Source: Rhabditophanes sp. KR3021
Taxonomy: Eukaryota; Nematoda; Chromadorea; Rhabditida; Alloionematidae
Assembly (NCBI GenBank): GCA_963281155.1
Contig: CAUJLY010000003.1
Location: 3,100,001-3,164,000 of the forward strand
DNA: 64,000 nucleotides
Direction: 5' to 3'
The position numbers and the translations under genes were made by a program. Positions 46,397 through 57,648 of the stretch are shown here, piece by piece. The notes under the pieces are model-generated. The model searched no databases. It was not told where the DNA came from and saw only the letters and a list, made by a program, of their open reading frames with translations. Position 1 is the first letter of the stretch, and each line of letters starts with the position of its first letter.

Positions 46397-46998
46397 TGCT
46401 TTTAGAATACTTGTCTTTCTGATTATAGCTAATTTAGCAGTTGATTTATCAGCAAATTCTCTTTATCACTATGGTGAGTTTAAAGGTCTTTAACCTCTAA
46501 TATCTTTTTAGATTCAAATACTTGTGGAATTGCACCTAATTTGGACAGTCAATTGAACACTTCAACAAGTTTAAATAGTGAAATTCCATGGGCAGTCCGA
46601 ATTGAAAATGTTGCAGGAGGCGTTCTCATCTCCAGAATACACGTTTTAATTTCTGGAGCGTGCTTGGAAGAATTTAGGAAATTCGATGCCAATGACAATT
46701 ATTTTGAAAAAAGAAATTATCTATGATACAGAAATTTTAAGCAGATATATGGTTACTCTGAATGTTCCTTGTCATGACCAAAAAGATATCCTGTGTCATT
46801 TTCTGACTCTAACTTTAATTTGGTAGAGAATGATGAAAAGGGTTTAGTATTGGAGTTAAATGAAGCTGTTATGAAGTTCCTCACATTTGCGTTGACCTTA
46901 TTGAATCTAATGGAACAGACAACTATGAAGATGGATTAACTTCTTTTAATGCGTTTTGGTCCGAGAGTACGACAATTCCTAAACTCTATTCAAATTAG
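46397..46998 (+). pseudogene. Decayed trypsin-like serine protease gene
   Basis: One frame shows a signal-peptide-like start (FRILVFLIIANLAV) without an in-frame ATG. A GTGAGT...TTTTTAG intron leads into a peptidase-like segment: SEIPWAVRIE, GGVLISRIHVLISGAC. In active S1 proteases the last block reads HVLTAAHC, so the catalytic His is gone here. A stop follows at about 46724. Further fragments in shifting frames at 46745-46980 (YGYSECSLS; HICVDLIESNGTDNYE; FNAFWSES) correspond to the rest of such a protease. Start loss, catalytic loss, stop and frame changes together make a clear pseudogene. Confidence 0.6.
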
Positions 46999-47978
46999 TA
47001 GAATAATTCACTTTTCAAATTGTGATTTTGTTAAATTCGTAAAAAAGAGTTATCTATTTACTATGAGAAGTGATAAAAAGGTCTTAACTTTAAGAAACTA
47101 AAAAAGAGAATTAAATAAATTATTTAACAACAACAATTATGTTTGATGTTTCGAAATGTAACGGGTTTTTGTTAATTTCTTATCAAATTTAAAATTTATA
47201 TATTATGTTTTTGCTTAATCTTGATAAGAAATTTTTAAATAATAGACTTTTTTATTGAACCGGCTCAACCGACTGAGTCAGGTGAGTTGGAGCAGGTTTA
47301 AAAAATGTAAGAGACTCAATTGGTGAGTGACTTTGTTTTTAGCGAGTGGCACTGTATATTGTAAATGCATATTTTATATTAAGATGTATCATCTAAAACA
47401 CAATATAAATATGATGACGCAATGTTATAATCTTACAAAATGTTTCATTATATTTTTAGATACCTGTTAATTTTATGGTTTGTTTGTGTTTGGCAAGTTA
47501 AAGTTTATAAAAAATCATTTGTAATAATTAACTTCGACTTCTGACAACGTGCCACCTATTGACAACAAACGTGAGAACAATTTGATACACTTTACGAACG
47601 TGGTAAGTTTATCGTAATGATTTCTATTTAAGTTTTACAGAAATAATGAAATTGACGTTGCCACGTATTATTAGTCAACTAACAAATATGTTCCCTCTTG
47701 GGCCTATATACTTATGAATAAACGTGATATTATGTATGCATCTATTTTTCATATTGTTTTATCGAAATGATATATTCACCTTTGATTTGAGAAGAAGAAA
47801 TCTAAAAAAGTTACGTATATTAGCACAGAATAATAAAAAACATTTTTATTTAAGAATTATAAAAAGAAATGAGCTTGAAGGTATATTTGTGTAAGAATTC
47901 AAGTTTGGCTGAAAGACACCTGAAACGAGGCTCAATTCGACATTCTGATGAAATTAAATAATTACAATATTTATAAGT
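46999..47978. other. Intergenic region with an imperfect hairpin
   Basis: AT-rich, no gene. At about 47258-47301 an imperfect inverted repeat pairs AACCGGCTCAAC with GTTGGAGCAGGTT around a 16-nt loop. It has no obvious role. Confidence 0.35.
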
Positions 47979-50549
47979 TTAACGGGCCGTTCTGTACAGA
48001 TTTAAATTGGATCTAACTTGTTTGGAATGAGGCGGCTTGTTATCAATTTTGAAGAATTTAAGTGTGTCGTCTGAGCCACCAGCTCCGGTTACAATGTTCT
48101 CGCCATCAGGAGACATAGCTAGATACAAAACCCTATTTTGGTGTCCTGTTAATTTTGCAATAGGCTGCTTTTGATGGAAAGGATATTTCCAGATCATGAT
48201 TTCATTTTTAGAATACCCGTGAGTACTAACTATTTGATCTGAAATTTTGGACCAGGCCAAATTACATACTTGACTGCCTGTGTCAATAGCATGCATTGCT
48301 TGACCTCCTGTTAGTGTGTTAACGAATCTAAGCGTTTTATCGGCCGTGCCACCACCTAAAACAATATACTTTTTAACAACTATTCACTCGCAAATTCGAT
48401 TACCTGAAACTAAAAGACCGTGCGTATGGGGGGACCAAGCTAAGGCCTTAACAGCTGCAATGTGAGCCTTATGAATTTGTACTGGCTCGGTTCTTCTTAT
48501 GTCCCAAATTAATAACTGATTGTCATTGCCTCCTGAAGCAATAGTAAATATCAACAGTATACAAGATATATGGTTTAACTCAAAGTGAGTTATTTAATTT
48601 AAGAAGAAACTGCTCTTGATATGGAACACTGCATTGCTTATGCACATCCTCAATTTACCCATTGCGCAACAAAGATCTTGTCTACATTCATGTTGCTAGC
48701 CGATGAAGACACTGTTGACGCTCTTGGAAAAGAATTTTACAGCGATCTTGTCAATAATCATGAAGTGCGGAAAAAGATTTAAAAAGACCAAAAGATGACT
48801 GATGACAAATTATGGAAGCATATGATGGGCAAACTTAAAAAAGCCTATGGTCGCTCATTTTAAAATAAGAAGCACTCAAGTTACGTAGTGTTAGACGTTC
48901 CTACTGGTATTGAATTGGATCAACTCACTTTTATTCAATTCAAAAGACTCGTTTTCTATGTAGGAGTATCCAACAATATGAAAAAAGATTACGAGATGAT
49001 AGCTTTAAAACTAGACGAGATATGGACGATTCATTCCGCTAGATCCAAAAGAAAAAAAGTAAGAGGTATTTGGAAGGATAGAAGAAAAGTTGTTGCTGTC
49101 ATTCTTGATGATATGCATATGAATCAAACACTTGGCATGAAATATGCTATCATATTTGATATGTGTAAAGAGCTAACTAATGTGGATCAATCTGGGCAAT
49201 CAAATTGAGTGATGTATTTGAAAGACCCTGATATTGTCAAGAAAATTGGTAAACTTGCGCTCAAACAAATTTTTGATCAAATATCTAGCAACAATATCAT
49301 TTCCTTTTAATTTTTAATAAATGTTTGATAGTGTGTATAATTACCTAAAATAAAATGAGAGTTATATCAAACATAAAGTAGACGACAAACCGCTGGCTAG
49401 ATGAACTTTATCAGGACTCCACTTAAGCCCACAAACTTCTTGTTTATGAGTACTTAACTTGGTTACTACAGGAGTTGATTGTCTGATGTCGCGGCAAATA
49501 ATATTGCGATCTCTTGAGCCCGAGCATAGCAAATTACCATTCCAGTTTAAAACTCCCACTCTTCCCTCGTGTTCTCTAAATTCACGTACTTTAACGTGTG
49601 TTTCTGCATCATAAATGTGAACTACTCCTGAGCAGATACCGACAGCCAAAGTACTCCCATCTTCAGACCACTGAACGGAAGCTATGCTTTCATCACTGGG
49701 CATTTCACATAGTTTGGTGACTTGACTGTTAGTGGCACTCCATAAGTAGACGGTGGCTCCTAATCCAACACTCAAGATGTTGGTAGAGGACCAATCTACG
49801 AGATTTAGGTAAAAGTCGTCAGCCAAATCCGGTGCGTCAAGAACTTTATAAGGTGATTTGGGAATCTTCCGTCTCGGGGAATTCTTTGTGGGGCTGTTTA
49901 AAAGGTCATAAGTTGCCTTTGTCCACGGACAAGTAGAACCAATGTGAGAATCATAAGCGGCATCGTGCTTTCCATATTTGAAAAGAGATTGATATTTTGG
50001 TTTGTTGAGTGCATTAATATCCGTATTTTCATCATTGTTCACAACTTCAATGCAGTCATTCAACATCTCATTTCGTAAGACGGTCAGATATGCTTTGCAT
50101 GTGTTTCTGTTTTCCGACCCTCTGTTATCAGCGAACATTGATGGCACGCAATTCCTAGGAATAACTTTGTTTACCTTTAATTTAGGTTCAAGGATCTCCT
50201 TATCGTCCATTTCTTTGTCTTCCTTGTCTTCAATCTTTTCAAAGTCATAGAGAATATTGCGGTTGCAAGCTGAGTAAGTAACTGACCACTCATCGCCTTC
50301 CCGTCTATTTGGTATATATCGATCACCACCGTCAGGACGAAATTTGGTTGGGGTTGTTAAAGTTTTTCCGTTCTAGCAAATGAATAAAATGAATAAATAA
50401 AAGATCTAACTTACAGCCATAGTCAACTTGCTGTTAGGAGAATAGGCAACTGTTTGATTATTATCAAAGAGTCTGCGTGGACTCATGACTGGTGTTACAC
50501 AATCATTTCTGGGAAGTTTGGTTGGTGTCTTGAAGCCATCAGAATTCAT
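47979..50549 (-). CDS. fzr-1: Cdh1/Fizzy-related activator of the APC/C
   Basis: Exons 50549-50415, 50372-49391, 48532-48404 and 48355-47979 join in frame to 540 residues. It is the substrate-recruiting activator of the anaphase-promoting complex in late mitosis and G1. Landmarks: C-box DRYIPNR (about 61), the KVLDAPDLADDFYLNLVDW entry to the WD40 propeller, SVGLGATVYLWSA, and further blades including CGLKWSPD, SGGNDNQLL, LAWSKISDQIVSTHGYS and YLAMSPDGENIVTGAG. Putative CDK sites lie before the propeller (SPRR, SPTK). The C-terminus is LNLYRTAR: the Ile-Arg tail that Cdh1/Cdc20 proteins use to bind APC3 ends here as Ala-Arg. Intron 2 (48533-49390) is 858 nt and contains a degenerate gene copy in the opposite orientation. 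Confidence 0.93.
48621..49309 (+). pseudogene. Degenerate gene copy nested antisense in fzr-1 intron 2
   Basis: A single plus-strand frame from ATG at 48621 reads about 229 codons with gene-like composition but three internal stops (TAA after EVRKKI at about 48778, TAA after YGRSF at about 48861, TGA after SGQSN at about 49206) before a final TAA. No frameshift or intron is visible. Readable parts include LSTFMLLADEDTVDAL, VLDVPTGIELDQLTF and RKVVAVILDDMHM. Intron-free structure inside an intron suggests a retrocopy. The source family is not recognised. The longest stretch between stops is 106 codons. Confidence 0.55.
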
Positions 50550-51440
50550 GGTATTTCTCTTAATTGTGAAATATTATCAAGCTGATTTTACAACCAGCAA
50601 CAAATCAAAAAAGTCTAAAAATAATGTTAAGTGGTGGTGAATATTGATGAATAAGCATGTGTTAGATAATTATAAAAATCGAATCAGTTACTGAAGGAAT
50701 TGCAACATTTTTAAAAGGATAATTTAGGCAAAACAATCGTTCGAATAACAACACAACAATAATAAAATGCAGTTAATTGTGACTAAAACTTTCGCTCATT
50801 TAACGTTTGCATAGACGAAAACAAGAATAAGAAAAAGATCGTGGTTATCGAGTAGTGTGTAGGCAATGTCTGTCGTGTGTGTGGCAAAATAGGTCTTTTG
50901 TAATGCCACTTCCTTATTTTAGCAAGCTAAGCATTTGGCTAGCACCAATAGGTACGTGATACTTCCCTAATTTCCTTAATCATTATCAGAACTGATCAAC
51001 TTGATCATCATCGATTAAATTGTTATCACATGTTCATTATGAGTAAATAAAAACTTTAAGCAGAGGGAAAATGTATACGCATACAGGTATTAGTCCACTA
51101 TTTAGGGATGTAAAATGCATATCAGAAAGTTAATACAAATACATACAAATATCTAATCAATCGAACTACTATGCGCACTACTTTTATGTGAATATACATA
51201 CTAATTGGAATACAAATTGATGCTATCAAGATACACCTAACTACCTATAAATTAGTTATGCCGTTCAAACTGGTTATGCTTTAAAAGTGATTCGCGTCAA
51301 ATATTATGACTGAATATATAAGTTTATTTATTTATTACTTAATTAATTGCAAATTATTTATTCGATAAGAACTTTTATTAGTTACAGTTTTAAATACTAT
51401 CAATTTATCAAAAATATCATAAAACAAGGACTATTTATTA
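50550..51440. other. Intergenic spacer
   Basis: AT-rich region upstream of fzr-1 and downstream of the UGT gene; no open frame with coding features. Confidence 0.35.
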
Positions 51441-53118
51441 TTATTGCATTTTTTTAGAAGTGTTCTTTTTGGTAATTGTCTTTCCTCCACAGCAAATCTT
51501 TGTGATCAGAATTTTGCAAAGATATATAAAAGCAAAAGTGATAATAATGAATAAACCATAAATATCTAAGTTATTTCTTTCGATATAATTTTGATCTCTA
51601 CCAAGGAGATTCAACATTTTTTGCGGGCCGTATTTCGCCGCAAACTCTACATGCTTTATAAATACATCCGTAGAATTGAATGGGCTGTCTTTAATTCTTT
51701 TCTGAATGTCTTTAGCTCCTGCGTGATATTTTTCTTCAATAAACACTTCTTTAATTGCTAATCTCAAAATCTCAAAATTTCCAAGATTTAATTTACTGAA
51801 TGATCTTCCATATCCTGCCGCGGTTACAATTGCTGTGTTGTGTTCTTGATCTCCAAATAATCCAATGCTAAGAATCGGGACTCCTGAAATGGCTGCCTCC
51901 GTAATAGAATTGGTTCCACCGTGAGTAATGAAGCCACTGATACGAGTATCAGCAAGAATATCAGTTTGAGGCAACCATTTTCCAATTACTAAATTGTCCA
52001 CGCCATCAGCAATACCGTCATTTTCAATTTCATACTTCCAGATAAAGGTTACGCTGGGGAAAGACTTGATAACATTGATAATATTTTTCTTATATGACTC
52101 AGGCATTTTTGAGCTGGATGCGACACTACCAAATGAAATAAAAATATTTTTGGGTCTTAAACCCATAATTGTATCCCACTCTAATGTAAGACCTTTATTC
52201 GGTGGCATACTGAATCCTCCAATAGGAATAACCTTATTTAGAGTAGGATGCGCGAAATCCAAGAGTGGCAGACTGTTAATTATAAAGTAGACACACTCAC
52301 TAATTGTTTTTTTTAGATCCACGAATCCTTTGCCAAACTTTTCATCAAATAATTCTTGTTCGAGTCTAAGGGGGCGGCCTATGAACCCGTCTACCATGAA
52401 GCTGTAGTATATGTTTAGGAAACGTTCTCTAAACCCCATAACTCCATCATGACCATAGTTAGCATAAATTTCTGGCACATTTGTTAGAGGGAATTTAATA
52501 CCTAATGCATCATAATGTGGAGAAAACAAAAATCCTGAATTAGCAATGACATGTCGTTCGATACCCCATAATTTGTACATACCAAAATGGCAACTAAAAA
52601 TGATTTATACTACCGAAAATCAAGACCATACCTGTCAAAAGCTTCGGCAATTGCCAAATCAAATTTCTCTGCTTTGATTTGTGCTGTTAATTGGTCGTTA
52701 TTAATCATTCCTTCACAGTGAGTTGGCCAGATCATTCCGAAAAATCGGCGAATAAAGTAGAATGCAATCGGATCTCCAATGTTATTTGACCACATTGCTG
52801 TTTCAAAAGGTCCTAGTCCGTCTTTAAACACCTCATCCATACCCTTCATTGGTTTTGCTCTGATGATCTTTGCTTGTTTACTTTTATAAAAATTGTCTAG
52901 ACTAGGATCAAGCGGGGAAAGCAGAACTGTCATGTCATGTCCTCGGGCATCAAGGATATTAACAATATTCTTAAGAAAGTTGATATGTGACCCGCCAAAT
53001 AACGGCACCTAGAAGCGTTAAACGTATTTTTAATTATAATATTTGAACTTACAACGACTAAAATCTTGGCACTTTCAATTAAGTGAATAAGACCGATAAA
53101 ATACACCAGCAACTTCAT
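51441..53118 (-). CDS. UDP-glycosyltransferase (UGT family)
   Basis: Exons 53118-53053, 53008-52632 and 52593-51441 give 531 residues, the usual UGT length. MKLLVYFIGLIHLIESA is the signal peptide; an in-frame ATG 27 nt upstream (MFHTRYILR) is an alternative start, just after an AAACAG acceptor. The aglycone-binding N-terminal half follows. The C-terminal half has the donor-binding signature WLPQTDILADTRISGF, ITHGGTNSITEAAISGVP and FGDQEHN. A membrane anchor (IYGLFIIITFAFIYLCK) is followed by a cytosolic tail ending in KKMQ, a KKxx-type ER retention signal. It transfers sugar from UDP-sugar to small lipophilic molecules in the ER lumen (detoxification or endogenous metabolites). Specificity is not inferable. 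Confidence 0.92.
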
Positions 53119-53734
53119 TCTTAAAATGTATCTTGTATGAAACATTATCTGTTTTTTAGCTTATTTATAGTTTGCGGCTCGGTATCTTGGTATACATCAT
53201 TTGATAAGATATGGTATCAAATGTGTAGTGTTGTTAGGTCAAAGACAATATTTTGGATAATCATTTAATATACATAGTCTCATTTGCTTTGATAACAACT
53301 TTTACTAGTTTAATTGACTTGATTTGATAAAAATAGTACCTTTTTTGTGTCAGATTTTAGATACATGGAAATAATGATCTCATTAATAATTCGTTATTAG
53401 CAAGTTATTTGGAGTTGTATTATTACATCAGAGTGATTTATTTGATAGTGAAAAATGAATTTTTGTCCAGAGATCAAATGACAATACGTTCTTCCGATAA
53501 GAACATCCATTAATGGAGGTTGTACTTTTGAGGAACAATTTTGTTGTGGAAACAAATTAATCTATTTTAATCAATTTTCAAAGCAATTAAAAGTTTCAAC
53601 TTTATAATGATGCCATAATCGTAAAATTAATTATTTCCCAATTTATTGGTAGAATAAGCGGAAAATAATTATCAAGGCAATTTCATAAAAAAAGGTGATA
53701 ATTTGTCTAAATTTAAATGGTGTGGGGGTATCCC

Positions 53735-53852
53735 ACACAAATTAACAAAACTTGAATGAAGTTCTTGTATATGTGCAATAATGTGGACGATTTACACGAA
53801 TTATCAGACTTGAATGAAGTTCCTGCATATTTTTAATAATTTTGACAACCTT
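53735..53852. repeat. Two-copy ~59-bp direct repeat
   Basis: Two adjacent units begin ACACAAATTA and ACACGAATTA and share ACTTGAATGAAGTTC followed by TGTATAT or TGCATAT. Non-coding. Confidence 0.55.
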
Positions 53853-53866
53853 TTACAATTTGTAAA

Positions 53867-53990
53867 TTTGTATTAGACTTTTTTTATAATTTAACAATTT
53901 GTATTAGACTTTTTTTATAATTTAACAATTTGTATTAAACTTCTTTTATAATTTAACAGTTTGTATTAAACTTTCTTGTCAATTTATCAA
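53867..53990. repeat. 31-bp tandem repeat, about four copies
   Basis: The word TTTGTATTA(G/A)AC starts at 53867, 53898, 53929 and 53960, exactly 31 bp apart. Each unit continues with a T-rich run and ATAATTTAACA. The last copy is diverged. Confidence 0.75.
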
Positions 53991-55201
53991 TTTTGTAATC
54001 GTTTTGGACTGACCATCCATTAAATATAACTACAAGAAACAAAGATGGAAACTTGCAAGAATATATTTTTAAAAGTCAAGTGTCATAACAGACATTAATT
54101 ATGGTGAAAATTAGCTGAATTGCCTCAATTGCTTTTAAAAATGACTTGGGATTATTTTAAAATTAACGACAATTTGAAGATTATGATGACCTAGCGAGTG
54201 CTGTGTTTTGATAATTGTTTTTAATAAGTCATGGAAGTAATATAGGAATTAGCTCATTAATTTGATGTTATCTTGGCTGTATTACTTAATTAATGAGGAT
54301 AAGGCATTTACTTTTACCTATGTCCTCATAAGTCAACACTCAATTAGATTGTTGGGAGCGAGGTCAAAAACTGGTTCTATTACGGGAACGAATTTTTATC
54401 TAATTACATGTATATAAATAATTTGGTGCCACTTGCTGCTTCATATTACATAATTGGCAGCTGAGAGGAAGTGTAGGTGTTGAAATGTGTGGACATAAAC
54501 CTCATCACTACTGACTTCCCAAACTGTGATGACGAAGTTTTTACTGTAATTTTGGTAATTAAATGTCCCCTTTAAAATGTAGAAGAACAATTAATAAAGC
54601 CAATAATGAAAGAAAAATATAACAAATAAACTGATTCTATTAATAATAGTATCTACACGAAAGTATTTATTTACACGTATTTATGTTAATGGTGCGCAAT
54701 CATTAAGTGAATCTATTATAATCATTATAATCACCTTTTAAGATGTACACATTTAATATAGTCACATTAATTGCCATTCCAATTGTCCTTGTTTTTAAGA
54801 TATTTCTGTTTTTGGAAGCGTAATTGAAAACTTGTGAGAACTCTACCAATTAATAATCGCACTGGCCAATTTTTGCCATTTAAAATATGTTTGTAACATA
54901 CTAGATATTTGTATTTACAATTGCGTATAAATTCGTATGTCAAATAGCATTTAGTATAGTAAGTTAGTGAGTGTATTTGTAAAAAATAAAACTCCACCCT
55001 TTTTTAGTTGATTGTGAATCAAATATTTAATATGTTTCCATGCTCTGAAAATGTAACGCCTCGCAGAAATACAATTACAAATACTGTAATAACTCTTAGA
55101 CTTTCAATTCATTATATCATTTGGGGCTACCTCTATACTTTCATTAAATAAATTTATTAGAAGTGTATTCATTAGTTAATAAATTTATTAGTTAAGTTAT
55201 T

Positions 55202-56259
55202 ATGAGTTCATCACAACATCCATCATTGAGCCAATTTGCCTATAGTGCAGCTAGAGCTCCTTTTGCTATCCAAGAAATATTAGGTCTGACCGGCAATATT
55301 GGGCACAATCAAAATAATAATATCATGCCTATGGATAACTACTCAACAAATAGCTATTGCCAGAGTGCTAACTTTTTTGCTGCTAATCAGCAAATATTAG
55401 ATGGAAATTTTATTAATTCCAGTATGGGGCAACACACGATTCCTGATAATAGCTTGAGTGGCACTATAAATTGCTTTATGCAAAATCCCCTTGATTATGC
55501 TTGTAATCCAAACAATTTTTCCGGATATGATGGTAAGTATTATTTGTGTGGGTAATTTATTGTTTAAAAGTGTCAAATAAGGAAATTGGATTTTGTAAAG
55601 ATATCAAGAAATAAAAAATACTTAAAGTTTCTATAAAATAACTAAAATACTTTAGGAAGTTGCAATCGTATTTACAATATGAATTCGCCTTCATCTTCAA
55701 GTATTAGTCATTTGATGATCGAAGACATAACTTCAACCACTACTAAAAACTGTAATAAGAAAAATGTTTTAGAAAACTTCAATCAGATTTCACCCACAGC
55801 TGCATCTGGCAAAGGGTCTTCAAAAAGAAAAAGAGAAGACCACGTACTATTTTTACTCCTCAGCAGGTAGAAGAATTAGAAAAAGCCTTTCAATCTGCAC
55901 ACTATCCGGATGTTTTTGCCAGAGAAAGTTTATCTATTAAGACTGGAATTCCTGAAGCAACTATTCAAGTGTATTTCCAAAACAGAAGAAGTAAATGGAG
56001 AAAGACAGAAAAGACCTGGGGAAAGAGTACGATTATGGCTGAGTATGGACTATTTGGTGCAATTTCAAGGCATTCTCTCCCAATTCCAGAGACTATTCTT
56101 AACTCGACTGATGACAATGTAGCTCCATGGCTTCTTGGCATGCATAAAAAAAGTATTGAAGCTGCAGCTCAGTTGGACGCTGTTGAAAATAAGGATTTGG
56201 AAGAAGAATCATCAAGTGACGATGAACAACCTGCTAAAAAAGTTTCAAAGACATGGTAA
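55202..56259 (+). CDS. ceh-10: VSX-family (CEH-10-like) homeobox protein with CVC domain, frameshifted
   Basis: Exons 55202-55532 and 55656-56259. The N-terminal part ([14 protein letters not shown]...) is Asn/Ser-rich. The homeodomain reads [37 protein letters not shown] and [14 protein letters not shown]. The CVC domain follows at once ([36 protein letters not shown]) and an acidic tail, as in VSX1/VSX2 and C. elegans CEH-10; the gene symbol rests on the CVC match. Two oddities: the frame breaks at the purine run AAAAGAAAAAGAGAAGACC at about 55833, at the N-terminal edge of the homeodomain (exon total is two nucleotides over a multiple of three), and the near-invariant Trp48 of WFQNRR is Tyr. 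Nuclear transcription factor of interneuron/retina-type development. Confidence 0.85.
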
Positions 56260-57648
56260 TAACGTGTTGCAATATTACAATATAAGACATCAACTATTAA
56301 AGTGAATGTCGTCATAAGTGGCAGCAAATTAAGTTAGTGACCTTTAAATACTCAAATACACATAAAATACATTTTTTAATTTCAGTCAAATACACTAATA
56401 CATACTTTCATTCCATATTTTGACTATTTATTTTTTCATTATTTATATTTTTTTCTCATTTTACAGTAACATCACTTTTTATCATGTTTCGTAAAGTTTT
56501 GCCTAGTAAAATAAACTAAATATAATTTATTTAAACGAATCTATAAAATTAAACATCATTTAAAATATTATATATCTCCCAGGGTTATTGTATTGCCTAT
56601 GGATTGGTAAAAAATATTTGTTTCATGGCTTAATTTGTCCATTAAATGCCAATTTACGCAAACAAAGTACCCCTGACAATACAATTTAGCTAATTGTTTA
56701 GTCAACAGTCACAACTTTTTACGTAATACTAGCCTCTTGACCTTGCGGAACCGTTTTAATGACATGGTGTTAAAAGATGAGTGAGGATGTTATTAAAATT
56801 ATATTCGTTTGATCTATTTACAGTTGAAAGTTTAACGATCTCAAGAAGTGTTAATTAACTCAATTAAATATTTATTTGGCCAAAACTTTCCTCCATACAG
56901 TCGAATTAGCTTTATTATAACAATTATAATCTGGAGATTAAAAGCAGCGGGAAAATTTAAAACAACCAAAAAATAACTAAAACAACCGACTGCAAATAAA
57001 TACAGGAAATACGATATCATTTTATCGAACAGTTCAGCTTATATTGCCAATAAATATGTATCTAAAAATAGGTAAGATGTTCATTTCAATTCTTTACGGT
57101 TTGATGATTGTTTAATGCGTATAAGTAACAACTCCAAATGATCAATCTCTACACTAAATATTTAATTTGTAATTTTATAAACATTGAATGGCATCCTGTT
57201 TATCTAGAATTGTATTTAAATGGCCACTTTTAACAACATCATAAACATGCTTTATAATAAAAGCAATCAGTTGTGCTTATAATGTTTTTACATTCTGATC
57301 CCCTGGACAACAATATATAATCATATTATTTTCTTTTTTTTATATTTTTCTAGCATGATCAAAGAACGGTTATGATGTCAATCAGTGTATTTCAAGGATG
57401 ACCTTTATCACGCCACCAACACCAATTATTTGCTAGTTGCACGTGTCAAAGAATATAGATATTCTTTTTTTGTCAATACTACAATTTAACGTTGGAAGTT
57501 TCCAACTCTAAACGAACCACTGTTGTACGCTTCGACTTATAGTGTCTCTGTACCAAATGCTTTTCCATCTTATCGCCATGCTCACGCATTGGTATTTTCT
57601 AAACTTAATCAATTTTTTTCAATTGATCTAATTATCACTTTTTAGAGA
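56260..57648. other. Intergenic region
   Basis: AT-rich with no gene. The last 150 nt before 57649 are pyrimidine-rich with a TTTTTAG acceptor directly before GAATG, likely the trans-splice site of the dehydrogenase gene. Confidence 0.4.

Larger units (their letters stand above)
53119..55201. other. Intergenic region with tandem repeats, upstream of VSX gene
   Basis: 2.1 kb with no supported gene. It holds a perfect 7-bp-stem hairpin (GTGTGGG...CCCACAC, 53720-53738), two copies of a ~59-bp repeat, and a 31-bp tandem repeat, listed separately. The segment at 54300-54540 is less AT-rich and could hold regulatory sequence of the homeobox gene. A 76-codon minus-strand frame at 54767-54997 is not convincing. 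Confidence 0.4.

Noticed and set aside
48574..48600. SL-leader-like sequence before the nested gene copy
   Set aside because: GGTTTAACTCAAAG recalls the nematode SL1 start only in its first seven bases; too little to claim a retrotransposed trans-spliced mRNA.
53862..53990. CRISPR-like array
   Set aside because: The 31-bp units are contiguous without spacers and the genome is eukaryotic, so it is a simple tandem repeat.
54767..54997. 76-codon minus-strand frame
   Set aside because: AT-rich chance frame without coding character.
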